Positions 42,240-54,325 are shown, numbered from the stretch's first letter. The stretch: 64,000 nucleotides of DNA from Isoetes taiwanensis (GCA_021234155.1 JAJEKV010000054.1:9622852-9686851), one strand, 5' to 3'. A program made the numbers and translations. The notes: generated by a model not told the origin, from the sequence alone.

Positions 42240-43401
42240 CAGTTCTCGGGTAAGACCAGGTCGGGTATGGATGCTGAATCCTGGTTGAGTTCGGCAAGTT
42301 CTATGGATTGCTACCACTAACCTCACAGGGTCAGCCCATATTTGGTGGACGGGACATGCCCGTTCTCATGGACTGGCTCAAGAGAGGTGCCGATATAAGG
42401 TTTTTGCCAAAGCTTTCAAATCTCTCTATGTCCCCAGAGCTCATTGTTGCCAATAAATTCAAACTTTTTACTGCCTAAAACAAAAGAATGTAACAGTCCA
42501 AGCATACACAGATGAATTTATGTGCTTACAGCTGTATGTTTTGGAAATTAATGAATGTTGGGCAATTGAAGGATATATTGAGGGGTTATTCCCCACTCTC
42601 AGGAAAATGGTCCGAGCCATAGATCCCAAAATTGTAGCAGAAGCCGAGGCTAAAGCTCTTAGCTTGGAGGAGGATACTCCTAAGTACTATCCGCCACGCC
42701 CTCTTACCTTTGGTCAGAACAGGGGCTATACATCGTATCGGGGACGCTCACCTAGTCCAGGACCCCTCTCGTCAGTTGGGTATCAGAAACAAGATAAGAA
42801 AGTTTCCTTCACTGTGCCAGATAAGTTCTATAATACCACAGGGGCTATCCAAGACATTTTGCAAACCATTTTGAAAGAAGCTCTCGAGCAATTACGAAAA
42901 GACAAGACTTGTTTTCAATGTTTTCGACTAGGATACCGTATGCATGAGTCCCTCTATGTGACACAAGATGCTCAACCTTCTCTTGCCGAAGTGGATTGGG
43001 ATGATGTCATGGGCCCAAACGAACTTGAAATTGTTGTTGATGATGAAGCACCAGACTATATACAAGGTGAGTCCCACATTTATGCCGCTATTGAAACTGG
43101 TCAAGCAGATAGTCAACCTTCTGTCATATCCACGGTTGGCCAAATGGACCGTAAATCCTCTATCATCCTTATGGACACGAATAGTATGCACAATTTTGCT
43201 TCACCTAGAATGGCAGAAGCCTTACAACTTACTCCTTTGAGATCAAAGCCACGTCCAGTTACGCTGGCTAGTGGGGCCGTGCCCCTTATTCAAGGTCGAC
43301 GCATTAATTTGAATATTCAATTGCCAGAAGCACCCGTTGCTCTAGGTGCCGAGATTATGAATATTGGTCGATACGATCTCATTGTGGGTATGGAATTCTA
43401 G
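42240..43401 (+). pseudogene. gag: gypsy gag and protease remnant
   Basis: The gag region is readable in broken frames (AHIWWTGHARSHGLAQERCR near 42350), then open from 42520. Features are a CFQCFRLGYRMHESLY run that resembles a damaged zinc knuckle (expected CCHC), and a protease region SSIILMDTNSMHNFASP in which the usual D-[ST]-G is DTN. With the catalytic Gly lost, protease activity is unlikely. Confidence 0.75.
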
Positions 43402-43734
43402 GCTGCTGCAAAGGCAAACATTGATTATAAAAAGCGAGAAGTCACCTTTAATGCCGCTAATAACAATAGCAGGTAAACCAATTTCATTGCGTCAGTTGGA
43501 TAATTAAGCCATCAAGAAGTATCAGGTTGCTTGTATTGTTAGACTTGCATCAGTAGAGGCCAAGTCTAAACAGGAAGAGGTTATTGAGAGCTTGTCCACG
43601 GCGTTAGCTGCCATACTTTGAGAGCTCCATGACCTTTTTCGGGATGAGATTCATAGGTTGTCACCTTTCTGAGTCGTGGAATGTGAAATTACCTTAGAAC
43701 CAGGTACTAAACCTACCAGTAAAGATCCATACAG

Positions 43735-44226
43735 ATGAATACACTTGGATTGACATATCTTAAGACGCAGTTGCAAGAGCTTCTCAAGTTGGGCATTATT
43801 CGACCAAATGTATCACCCTTTGGTGCCCCTATTTTGTTTGTGAAGAAAAAGGATGGTACCTTGAGCATGTGTATTGATTACAGTCAATTGAACAAGCACA
43901 CAACTAAGAATCGGTATGCTCTACAGCATGCAGATGATTTGATGGATCAATTGCAAGGGGCCAAATATTTCACAAAGATTGATCTTCACCCAGAATATCA
44001 CCAGATAAGAATTAAGGAAGATGACATCTATAAGTCCGCTTTTCGGACAAGTTATGGGCACTATGAGTTCACTTTTATGCCATTTAGGCTGACAAATGCT
44101 CATGTTACTTTCATGAAGCTGATGAATGATGTCTTCCGCAAATATCTTGATGACTTTGTCATCATTTTCTTCGATGAAATCCTCATATATAGCAAGACCT
44201 TAGAGGATCATGAGCATCATCTTTGA
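43735..44226 (+). pseudogene. pol: gypsy reverse transcriptase, catalytic box altered
   Basis: Strong RT motifs: [37 protein letters not shown] and [18 protein letters not shown]. The active-site box that normally reads YxDD/FFDDIL is FFDEIL here, so the second catalytic aspartate is glutamate. The frame stops at 44226 and continues after a stop codon at 44227 (YLGHIVSAEGIAT). Confidence 0.85.
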
Positions 44227-44905
44227 TTGGCCCTGCGGAAATTGAGACGCCATCAACTTTTTGCCAAGTTCTCCAAGTGTAGGTTTGCAACCACCAAGGT
44301 CGACTACTTGGGACATATTGTTTCTGCTGAGGGAATAGCCACAAATCTAGCCAAGATTGAAGCAGTAAAAGATTGGCCAATCCCAATGAACATGTCAGAG
44401 ATCTGCAGTTTTCTAGGGTTGGAAAGATATTACCGCAAGTTTGTTAAGGAATTTGCTAAGCTTGCCGCACCTCTTACGGACCTTACAAAACGTGAGAAGG
44501 TTAGGGATTAGATGACACACTTGAAGGAGAAGGTCCAGGTTGGATTTCAATCATTGAAGGATGCCTTGAGAACTGCTCCTGTTCTTACCTTGCCAGACCA
44601 TCAGAAGGATAAGTGGGTTGCCAAAGATGCCAGTAAGATTGCTACAGGTGGAGTATTAATGCAGGAGGGTCAGGTAATCGCCTATGATTCTAGAAAGATG
44701 AATGATGGAGAACAATGTTACCCCATGCATGACCAAGAATTACTTGTCGTCGTGCGTGCCTTGCATATTTAGAGACATTATTTACTTGGGAGACGATTCC
44801 AGTTGGATACAGATCACCAAAGCCCCCAATATATTTTCACGCAACCCCACCTTAATCTTAGACAACGACGATGGATGGAGTTTCTGAAAGTGTATGATTT
44901 TGAAG
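44227..44905 (+). pseudogene. pol: gypsy RT thumb and RNase H remnant
   Basis: After the stop, YLGHIVSAEGIAT and YYRKFVKEFAKLAAPLTDLT mark the RT connection. YDSRKMNDGEQCYPMHDQEL marks RNase H. Stops at 44511 and 44772 split it. Confidence 0.8.
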
Positions 44906-45704
44906 TAGTCTATAAGTCGGGCAAATATAATGTTGTTGCTGATGCACTTTTCAGGCATCCATTGGTCACCCGAACACATTGCAATGCAATTTCCACTCTC
45001 ACCAGGGAGTTTGGTAAGCAGATACAACAGACTCTTTCAACAGATCCTAAATTTCAGCAAATATGGCAAAGTCTATCCAAGGAATCCAGAACGGATAAGG
45101 AAAGGGAAGTTTTCCGTCATTATAAAAAGGAAGATAATCTTTTTTATTATAAGGATAAGTTATGTGTTCTCGAGACATCAGGAGTTCGTAAGCTCATTCT
45201 CCACGACATGCATAACAGTCCTATAGTGGGGCATGCAGGATTTATGAAGACATATTTTAAGATCCACTCCAGCTATTTTTGGCCAGAGATGAAGAAGCAC
45301 ATTGCCCGATACATTAAGCAATGTCAGATATGTCACCAGACAAAGGCGGAGCAGTTACGCATCCCAAGGGAATTGCAACCCTTAGATGTTCCCAATGCAA
45401 AATGGGAAGTTATTACCATGGATTTCATCGTAGGGCTTTCGCACAGTTTCGCCTTCATGGGATGCTCCGTGCCATTATATCAGACCGGGATCCTAAGTTT
45501 GTTAGTGCATTTTGGAAGGATTTCTTTAGCACTATTCAAACTAAGCTTGCCATGAGCACAACTTACCACCCACAGACGGATGGCCAAACAGAGCATACCA
45601 ATCACATAATCGAAGATATGCTACGTAACTATGTCAAGAACAAGCAATCTCAATGGGCAGATCATATCCATTTGGTGGAGTTTGCGTATAACAATACTAA
45701 ATAG
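44803..45704 (+). pseudogene. pol: gypsy integrase remnant
   Basis: Shows the H2C2 zinc domain (HDMHNSPIVGHAGFMKTYFK, then CQICHQTKAEQ) and the start of the catalytic core (WEVITMDFIVGLS). It then breaks, and the rest of the core is in a second frame (ISDRDPKFVSAFWKDFF, then TTYHPQTDGQTEHTN). The segment between the first and second catalytic aspartates appears to be deleted near 45440. Confidence 0.85.
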
Positions 45705-46079
45705 GAGTCTTCAAGGATGTCTCCTTTTATGATCAATTATGGCTATCAACGTCTTACTCCAGACACGTGGCATAGTCCAGTTTCTAAGGTGGAAGTGTCT
45801 CAAAAATTGCTTACAAATATATAGGCCCTAGTCGAGGAAGTTCGAGGATATTAATCAGCTGCCAGAGCCTGGCAAAAGAGATTGACATTGGACACCACGA
45901 GAATTTCAAGTTGGTGACTCCGTATGGCTAAAGATCAAGGTGAAGCAGGCCAAACTCAAAATTGGCAATTGCAAGAAGCTTGCACCTAGATGGGCAGGAC
46001 CCTTTGAGATAACCGAGTTGAAGGTCCATAAGCATAACCGATCCAAAGGAGATCCTTGACATGTCGACACTTCTAGAGA

Positions 46080-46258
46080 TGACCGAAGATCAATTGGAGA
46101 TTGTGCCTGAGGCTCTCCTTGATCCTGCATATAAGCAAACCCGCAGAACTCAAATCTTGTAGTATTTGGTTAAGTGGAAACACTTACCGACAGAGGATGC
46201 AATTTGGGTTCTTAAAGCGGATATAGACAATGTTTACCCAGAGTTTATGCGAGAGTGA
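46080..46258 (+). pseudogene. chromodomain at gypsy Pol C-terminus
   Basis: Reads EIVPEALLDPAYKQTRRTQI, a stop, then YLVKWKHLPTEDAIWVLKAD, a chromodomain of the chromovirus type. In intact elements this domain targets integration to particular chromatin. Confidence 0.75.
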
Positions 46259-46865
46259 TAGGGCCGAACCATTCAGAATGCGATCAACTCCAACCCTTAA
46301 TGGTAAGCATTGCATTATGGGTCCAACAGGGATCATAGAGAGTTGATCCGACATGGATCATTTCAGGGGTTGGATTACATGCATTCTAGATGGGGAATTG
46401 GGCATATAGGCATTCATGATAGGACGTATTTGTTTATGGCTATAATAGGAACATTGCCATTCCTTACGCTGAGACGAAATGCAAGCCTTAGGCATAATAG
46501 GATTTCCTTCATTCATATTTCTTTTTCTTAAGGGGGTGGCCCCTTCAACCACACTACTTTAATTATTTTATAGCTACTGATGTACTGTAATTCTGCAGGC
46601 CAATAGCGCATATTGCCGTACTGCAAAAGACTTTGGGCCTCAATCTGGGGTCATCCCTTGTTATTTAACTGCTATTTTGTATATATGCTCCTATCTAAGT
46701 TTGTGATATGGTAGTTACTGTCTATTGTCAAGGGACTTTGGTCCTAGAACAACCCTATGTAATTCTGTATTACTTCAGCAAATAAATTTAACCTTTATAA
46801 CTTAATTGTCTTTCTAGTAAACTAACTCCAATGCCGAGGACAACATTATTCCAAAGAGGGGAGAA

Positions 46866-47300
46866 TGTGATGTTCCATGTATTTATACGATATACGTATA
46901 CATACTATGACACGTCACCAAGGTATGAGTAGACACTTATGGGAAAATAGGGGATGACTTGGGTTAACCTAAAAGGGTTTTTAGTAGCTATCCTAAAATA
47001 TTAGGCATTAAATAACCTAATTAGGCTAATTAGGTTACAATTAGGCAGTGCCACCTGGCCCAAATCGCTTGCTAAGTTTGTAGAGAAAATTGGGGCCCTA
47101 CCCCCAATTCTGCCCCAAGTCGATTTGGGGAGAGTTGGAGGAAGGAGGAGCTACCAGTTACTGCAACCAGACTTGAAGAATGGAAGCCTGATCTCACTAT
47201 TCAAGATCTCATCGAAGCACAATAATCTTCATAGTCAGGCTCTGGTCTCAGAAGTATAAATAATGCTATTAAAATATTGATAAGGTGGAGATAAGCACGA
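46866..47300 (+). repeat. probable gypsy 3' LTR (right end unclear)
   Basis: Starts TGTGATGTTCC directly after the polypurine tract. The right edge was not determined because no second copy is present in the window. Confidence 0.5.
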
Positions 47301-47497
47301 CATTTAAGCATTGTCATAGTAACATGATTAGGAAAGGAAATATTTTATGTAAGAATGGAAATCAATGTTACATTTAATATAGGACTCAATGGGCAAATAG
47401 AATGTGAAACTTTATTTATAACAAGATGTTATACATAAGCATAATTTATTGGAGATGTGGATTCAATATTCCGGACCTCGAGGATCTTAATCCCTAG

Positions 47498-47914
47498 TGT
47501 ATCTGCGAGCCAGATTGCATGTGCTTGGGCCGAGGTCTGTCATCGTGCATCAGTTGCGGACGAGTTTACTGCCTCTTCTGTGACCGGATCCACCATGCAC
47601 AGTCTATGCGGGATCACGGCTATACTCTAGGGTTGCTGGAGGTGCTTGGAGTTTTAGGTGACAAAAATGATTCAGTGCGGCGCCAAGATCTAGACAGAAC
47701 TATGCAGTGCTTTAATCGACTGCAGATTCACGCAGCTATACAAAGGTCCTCAAGCTATCAGCACAACCTTATGATCTGCGATTTTGGAAAGGTTTGTATA
47801 TATTGCTGCGAGAAAAATCCTGTTGATTTCATGTGTCGAGCTTACATGGGGAGAAACCTGGAAAAAGTTAAGAAGGTAGGGGAGCCGTTTGCAGAGAAAA
47901 AGCCAAAGAAGTAA
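47498..47914 (+). CDS. small B-box-like cysteine-rich ORF
   Basis: Preceded by an acceptor-like CCCTAG, the frame reads CICEPDCMC, then CISCGRVYCLFCDRIHH with a further His in SMRDH. This is like the core of a B-box zinc finger (C-x2-C, C-D-x2/3-H, H). A second cysteine cluster (CIYCCEKN) lies near the end, with a Lys-rich tail and a stop at 47912-47914. From the first ATG (47519) it has 131 residues. I do not recognise an exact family. It may be the last exon of a host gene. Confidence 0.4.
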   Translation, partial: CICEPDCMCLGRGLSSCISCGRVYCLFCDRIHHAQSMRDHGYTLGLLEVLGVLGDKNDSVRRQDLDRTMQCFNRLQIHAAIQRSSSYQHNLMICDFGKVCIYCCEKNPVDFMCRAYMGRNLEKVKKVGEPFAEKKPKK

Positions 47915-48600
47915 TTATCCGGGAGAAAGAAAACAAGGAAAGGATGGGAGGAGGGGCAACAATGGAGGGGCCTGGAAGGGTTGCATGTAATACTTTCTGT
48001 TTTGTTTTACCTTTTACTTTTTTTATCATTCTTTTCATGTTTTGCTGTTCGTCCTGTAATCAATCCTGTTAGCTTCAGTCTCACCAAAATAGGTAAGGTG
48101 TGTCAGCTTAAGGCTGTATAAAAATGTTTGAATGATGCGGGTAAACCCGAGCAGAGAAGGAACAAATTTTGTTTGAAAGTCATGCTTAAGAGTGGCTGGA
48201 TAAGCCAGAATGTGTAACTGTGAAAACCACCTTCTTTTTGAATATAAGATAGACTTACGCATGAAATACAGTTTCCTCTCTTATCGAAGATCAGTAATTT
48301 TTTAGTGTCTACTGCTTTCTCTTTAATGCAAGGTGATGTATTCCCATCCATGACTCTTAGAACACTCTAGACTGAAAGTAATCAAGTAGCAATTTACAAA
48401 TTAGCAGCTATCAGTGTAACTGTAGATCTCTCCAGGCATCTCTGTGATGACTATTCCAGATGGCAGATGGGAGCATAAGGAAAGGATTTCTAAAGGAAAT
48501 TTGGACATAATCTACAACGCTAAGTACAGGATTAGATGACTTTCGATAAAACTATTTGGCACACGATTTTCTTGTAAGGTGGACAAGTTTAGGTGACTAA
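47915..48600. other. noncoding, likely 3' flank of the preceding ORF
   Basis: Pyrimidine-rich then AT-rich sequence. No gene was recognised. Confidence 0.4.
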
Positions 48601-49116
48601 CGACCTGTCACAATTCAAGAAATGGTAAGATTTCTGTGTGTGCAGATAGATACGCAATATGGATATTCACCCAATATAGGGGAAACGTGACAGCAAACGT
48701 GACAGTAAAGAAGTACACTCAGAAATACAGGAAAGGTGGTAGCATGCAAGATAGTAAAATATTAGTTAAACAATATAGCAACCCCAGAACACAGGAACAG
48801 GTATATAGGAACAATGGAAAACCCAAGTACACAGAAACAGTAGGAAGACAGAAGACAGATACTCATAACAGTGGACAGATTGGTGAAAAGGTTAAACAAG
48901 CAGCTGGAAACAGGAGGATGCTAAAAGTATATACCAAGGCCAGAATGTACAAGGGCAAAGGATAAAGGAACAAAGATAAGCCACAGAACCATCCAAGTAA
49001 ACAGATAAGATCCGAAAAACAACAAAGTGTAAGGCCGACGACATACAGATGGAGAACAGATAGAAAAGAACAGACGCATTGGACGGACAATGAAAACAAG
49101 GGAGAAAGGCAAATCA

Positions 49117-49535
49117 TAGGGAGCAAAAAGCGGACAGCATAAAGTGCAGAACAGAGAGTTCCAACCTCCGCCGCACGCCAGTATAGCGAGGGCTAGACCC
49201 ACCAACTGGTTAACTGGAGTACTACAAATCTAGAAAAGGTAAAACATAAGGTCGCAAGACCATATGAGTAAAAGGTGGACAGAATAAGATACGGGACAGA
49301 GAGGCTCAGCCTCCGCCGTACACCAGGATAGCGAGGGCTAGACCCACCAACTGGTAAATCTGGACCACTATAAACTCAAAGCAAGTGCATAATGCACAAA
49401 TTGTGAAATGCAAATAAGAGTAAAAAGCAGACGGAATAAGCTACGGGACAGAGAGGCTCAGCCTACGCCGTACACCAGGATATATAGCGAGGGCTAGACC
49501 CACCAACTGGTATCCGTGCCGCTACAAACTCAAAT
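49117..49535 (+). repeat. three tandem repeats in LINE 5' leader
   Basis: Three units spaced 145 and 156 bases apart share GACAGAGAGGCTCAGCCT (first copy diverged), then GCGAGGGCTAGACCCACCAA and CTGGTA. The shared GCGAG anchors lie at 49186, 49331 and 49487. Tandem promoter monomers are known in the leaders of some L1 families, so a promoter role is possible. Confidence 0.9.
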
Positions 49536-49894
49536 ACACAAAGACACGGAGTACGGCACAGGGAACATGGACAAGCACATAAATAAATGGACGTGGAAGG
49601 ACGAGAATCGAATCCCATGACACAAAAGGGGATCACCGCCCGACAATCATTATAGAAGGGGATATTGAAATACCCGAGGAACAGAGCAAATATTAAATGA
49701 TGAAGGCCGAATAATTAACGGGTATTCCAATATTCAAAATTCAAAATCAGGATTAACGGCGAATTTTTGAATTAACGGAACGTTTGAGGCTTTTGGTATA
49801 TATACTGGACGGAACGAATATAGCAGCACATCATCGTACAGGTTCTAGCGATCACACGGACGAAGAACACAGCGGCACAGCACATCCCCAAGCT

Positions 49895-50562
49895 ATGGCG
49901 GAACCAAGAGAGCAGAGGGGGCAAGAACACCGGCGAGTCAACAGGATGTCAAAGATTTTCTAGCACAGATAAACAAGCAGCTGGAGACCAGGATACCTAG
50001 CATGGATGCACTCAACACGCTAGCGGAATCAGTCAACCGGAACAAGGTAGCCATTGCCAGCATGGACGTGAGGATAGTAGGAGTGGAAAAGACAAGCGAA
50101 GAAATGCAGCACAGAATGGACGAGATTGAGGAGGAGAAAGCCAAGATCCTGAATAGGTTGGTTGAATTAGAAAAAGGAAATGTTCAATTGAATGCCTGGG
50201 AGTCATTTGATAAAATAAAACCGCATATTGTAGAATATGAGGAACAGACTAAAATTCGGCATGACGTTAGGCTTATAGGGATAGTAGAGAAACCTAACGA
50301 GGATACATACCAAGTGACTGCAGAGGTGATAGAGGTGGTCTTCAAAGAACACAGGAGCATCATTGTCAAGGCAGTACGATCGGGTCAATGGAGGGGGAGA
50401 GCGAGACACATAAACCTGACGCTCAGAGATCGATCAGCCAAGGAGAGGGTATTGCGGACAGGATCCAGGCTGAGAAATGGGATCAAGGTACAGGAAGCAC
50501 TAACGGTAATGCAAAGACAGGGGCTACACAGGGAGCTGGCCAAGGCCAGAGAACTGAACTAG
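49895..50562 (+). pseudogene. LINE ORF1 (L1 ORF1p-like RNA-binding protein)
   Basis: The likely start codon is at 49895 (MAEPREQRGQEHRR), but the frame shifts near 49940. From there VKDFLAQINKQLETRIPSMD begins a coiled coil extending to about residue 90. An RRM-like and C-terminal domain follow (VRLIGIVEKPNEDTYQV, then RDRSAKERVLRTGSRLRNGI), similar in order to the L1 ORF1p/Transposase_22 family that forms RNA-binding trimers. The frame ends at 50560-50562. Confidence 0.75.
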
Positions 50563-50954
50563 GCGGGGATACAGGCGGGGGTCAAAAATGGCAAGGTTCT
50601 TGCACAAAAGAGTACGAGAGCTGACTGGAACGGGACAGGACCAAAGACCGGGAGCTAAGGAGCCAGGGAGGTTGACGGATGGGGAGACGGATGCGGAGAA
50701 GGAGAATATGAACCCACAGGGGGGCTCTGCACAGGTGCACGGGAACACAGCGGTGGCAACAGTAGCCCCCGACACGAGTCAGTACAGAGGGGAAGAAAGA
50801 GGGGGAAAAGGGGCCGACCTAGACCGAATAGCAAGAGCCGGGAATATGAATCCAACCCCGACTATGAAAACAAGAGGGAGACCAAGAAGATTGGGAAATG
50901 GAGCAGAACACACGGACATCCAGAGAGAGCAACCCCGCGGGAAGAGACGCTAAA

Positions 50955-51718
50955 GATTTGGTATTGGAACTGCACTGGGTACCCTTGGGATGATGGGGAG
51001 AGGCTGGAAGGGGCACACGGTTCTGATATAATATGTCTGGTGGAGACGTGGGAGCATAACATAAAAAGACTACCAGAGGAGGAAGGGTACCAACTGTTCA
51101 CATGCTGGAAGGACAAAAACTTCAAGATTGGAAGAGGGAGTGCAGGACTAGCCTGTTATGTTAAAGCAAATGTAGTAAAAAGTGCATGTATTTTGCAATC
51201 GGATGTCAATAAGAGATACATGGTTTTGAGTATACAATTACAGAACAAAATAGAGTTAATTCTGATTTTAGCTTATTACCCACCAAGCAGTGATAAACTA
51301 GAACTGTTAGAACTGGGGGAGACTATGATGAAATGGAAAGAACAGGGCCCAATGATATTAATAGGCGATCTGAATGCCAGAACAGGGCAGGAACAGGCAC
51401 AAATCACGAGTATGGAAGGCACAAATGGACAATGGACTAGCACGACAAGATCAGAGGAATGGGACAGGAGAACAGAAGACAGAGCAGAAGTCAATGCTAG
51501 GGGGGAGCTATTACTTGAGATATGCTCGACTACAGGGGTCACTATAGCCAGCAGGGTACAAAAATGGGAAGGGTCAGGAAAGTACACGGGCCAGAATGCA
51601 CACGGGAAAAGTATAGTGGATTATGTGATAATGAATGACACTGCAGCGGAGATAGTATCGGGATTCGTGCTCCTAGAGTGGCCGATCGGTAAAAGGGAGA
51701 GCCACAGACCTATACAGC
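50955..51718 (+). pseudogene. LINE ORF2 APE endonuclease, interrupted
   Basis: Starts with LKIWYWNC (catalytic Asn region), CLVETWE (metal-binding Glu), and ILIGDLNARTG (catalytic D-x-N). It continues with SIVDYVIMND to GKRESHRPIQL, where the gypsy LTR begins at 51719. The sequence resumes after the gypsy element at 61570 as LTLTKDEYTPRDRQQ. The upstream part of ORF2, from about 50820 in this frame, is Lys/Arg-rich with an uncertain start. Confidence 0.85.
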
Positions 51719-54311
51719 TGTAACGAGCCTGGCGGGTTAGCAAATGATTGGTGAAGTTTATAAATACTAAATTGTAGAGGAATTGGGGTTTTTGCTCTGA
51801 GGCAAACTTTCTGAGGAGGAGCTTCTGTGAAGGAGATTTGGAGTGTCAACAGTACAATTGTAAAGACAGCTTAACCAGGTGGGTGGTTTACCGCTTACAC
51901 CGGGGTTGTTAAGATGATTGGATTAGAATTAGGCCAAGAAATGCTTATGGAGTGATTAGAGTATGAATTATGAATTATAAGAATATTTACTGTAAGTAAT
52001 CGATGCTGGTTTAATTGGTTATGCTTGATTAAAGTTTGAAGGTATTCGGGTTGGCCTAGCCTTAAGGAAAGAACTAGCGGTTGCCGGGTAAACCACCGTG
52101 GAAGAGTCATAGAGGCGATTGAGCAAGAGGATACGTGAAAGGATGTTTAAGGGTTAGAATTTGCATTAAGAAAAAGAAAAACGTAAGGAGCAAGAAGACC
52201 GTAATTAACCCGTAGTCACGGGCCGGTGAAGCCCGCACTCATGACTGCAATCAGGCCCCGGCAGCCGGATTGGGCGGAACATGGCCGAAATTGGTATAGG
52301 AGGAGGGATTTGAATGTTAGAAGCCCAAACAAACCCCCGATTTGCACCGAGCCGCCATAGCCGGAGCGGTAGAACGGCGTCCGCCATGGCGCCAAAACGA
52401 CCTGAATGGTCTGAACCGAGGCCACCGTGGTCGATTTAGGCCTACGCCCCTCCTCGAGAGGCCGATTCAAGAATCGGCTTTGATGCCTTCGCTGAGCCGG
52501 GTCGCCACCGCTAGGGTCTTCGAAAGAAAACCCCAGAATAAGAAAAATAGTGAGTAAAATAATAAGAATGTTGGAAGTTAATAACCATATAGGCTTGTAA
52601 TAGGATAACATAAAAATAACATTGTAAGCTCAAATAAGAGGGGCCATGAGGTTGCCCTGGAAGATAGAACTGTTAGCTAGGTTTTTGGAGTCTGGCTAGT
52701 GAAGCTAAAGAAGACATTAGTAAACACAAGTAATATCCGCACCAAAATTACGTAACTTAATGTGAAGCCATGGCCGTCTTGCTTAAATTGACATTAATAT
52801 GAAACTTGAGTAACGAAATTAATAAGAGGGAACCTACCCTATAAGTAATAACGTTAGTAATGTAACCTGGAAGTTGTAAGCTTTCTCTATGGGGAGAAAG
52901 AGGGTGAAAAGCCTGAATTCGCCAGGGTATGGCATAAGGCCGGGAATGAGATTGGGAGCACTTATAGTTGCAGCTAGACTTAAATCTAGGGAACTAAAGG
53001 TAGCATTGGGAATTTTATGTGGTCATGGTTGTTTTACATATTCATGTCATTGTACCCATATGAATGTATGTGATATGCTAATGTGGTATGGGCATGGTAT
53101 TTGTGATGCACATGAAAAGATAATGCATAGGATATGCATATGAGCTACTTTAGCTGGTATTACCATCATGTATGATGATGACTAGGAATGTGGTTATAAG
53201 GACATGTAAAGCATGTGAAAATGTTGCATAAGTGCATAATCTCCGGGGGCCGGGGTCCATGTGCGATGGCATGGACTTGCGGTTGTGTTTGTGCGTGACA
53301 TCGGGCATTGTTATCCTGGCTGGATTCTTTGTCGCGCTACATGGCTAAAAGTGGTCCTCCAGTGCTGGACGCAGCGTGGATGGGTGTGTACACATGAGGC
53401 AAACCCCGCCCGTATTGGCTGCAGGGCCTGATCAGCCCGGGTGGCATGTTAGAACCGGAGTAGGCACTGTATGCTGCTGAGATTGCATGGAACATGATGT
53501 GTTATTGGAATATATGTATGCTACTAATCTGGTTGGTTGGATGCAGTGGGACTATTGGTGGTAAGCTTGTTTAAGATATGTTATAAGTATTGTGATTGCA
53601 TAGTTCCTAGAATGCCCGGACCCCCCACTTAGTCTTTAGGACTAACCCCCAGGTTGGTGTAAGCAGTACCGGATGGAGCCGAGAGCAGTAAGGCCACCGA
53701 CACCCGGGGTTAGAGGCCCCGATAGGATTAGAGAGCTGGAGGCGAGATTTCCTCCAGAGCAGCAGTTCCCAAGTGAGGAGGTGTTTGATTTCCTCCGCGA
53801 ATTAGAGGATGAGGCCAGTGTACAGGCGCCAGGGATTGATCAGAGCTCAGAAGAAGGTCGTCCTTCCGGGGTAGAGTCTAGTGTGGGATCTACCCCCGGT
53901 TTTGTGGAACCCTCTCTTGAAGGCAATGAGGTCCACCTTTATGCAGATGAGGGGGATGACCTCTCATTAGATTCAGAGATCAAAGCGCCATAGACGCCTT
54001 TGATGAGCGAAGCCCCTCGATGATAGGAGCTCTTGTAATGAAGATTGCTCTCATACTTAAGAGATATATTGATTGTGTATTTGATATTGTCAAGATTTGA
54101 GATGTATATATATGTACATTGTGATTGTCTTCAATATTTGTGAGATCTTGAATGTGAAATAAAGATTGGATTCTTTACCTTGTTATATTGAGTACAAATT
54201 GCATAAGATGTTAAGTAGTCCAATCTCCCTCGTCAAGTGTTAATAGCAATAAGATAGAACCAACAGGATCCTAAGCTGCCTCGGAGAGGCCAGCTTGGCA
54301 TGCCCGTTACA
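51719..54311 (+). repeat. gypsy 5' LTR, 2,593 bases
   Basis: TG...CA ends with terminal inverted TGTAAC/GTTACA. It pairs with 58962-61564. Differences cluster at 52080-52520, 52910-52925, 53612-53625 and 53755-54020. A polyadenylation signal AATAAA lies at 54158. Regions between clusters look identical. Confidence 0.95.
53673..53993 (+). CDS. acidic ORF inside gypsy 5' LTR
   Basis: A 106-codon frame starting MEPRAVRPPTPGVRGPD with IRELEARFP, FDFLRELEDEASVQAPG and an acidic tail. The same ORF, slightly longer (128 codons), lies in the 3' LTR at 60927-61313. The 5' copy ends early because of clustered differences near 53985. No family is recognised. It is rich in Glu/Asp/Pro/Ser. It could be a displaced gag N-terminus, an accessory protein, or a chance frame. 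Confidence 0.4.
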   Translation: MEPRAVRPPTPGVRGPDRIRELEARFPPEQQFPSEEVFDFLRELEDEASVQAPGIDQSSEEGRPSGVESSVGSTPGFVEPSLEGNEVHLYADEGDDLSLDSEIKAP

Positions 54312-54313
54312 GT

Positions 54314-54325
54314 TGGTATCAGAGC
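54314..54325 (+). promoter_or_regulatory. gypsy primer-binding site
   Basis: TGGTATCAGAGC, complementary to the initiator-Met tRNA 3' end, two bases after the 5' LTR. Confidence 0.9.

Larger units (their letters stand above)
42135..47300 (+). mobile_element. decayed Ty3/gypsy chromovirus with 3' LTR only
   Basis: The domain order is gag, protease, RT, RNase H, integrase with H2C2 zinc finger, and a terminal chromodomain. A purine tract AGAGGGGAGAA (46855-46865) abuts a sequence starting TGTGATGTTCC, the probable 3' LTR from 46866. A TATAAATA near 47259 could be its promoter. I found no matching 5' LTR before the gag remnant, so the element is 5'-truncated or its 5' LTR was lost. The left and right limits are approximate. 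Confidence 0.8.

Noticed and set aside
48636-48965. 109-codon ORF upstream of the LINE
   Set aside because: Composition and lack of motifs suggest LINE leader or flanking DNA rather than a protein.
53673-53993. Host gene exon captured in the gypsy LTR
   Set aside because: No family resemblance to a host protein was recognised. It is kept only as an LTR ORF finding.
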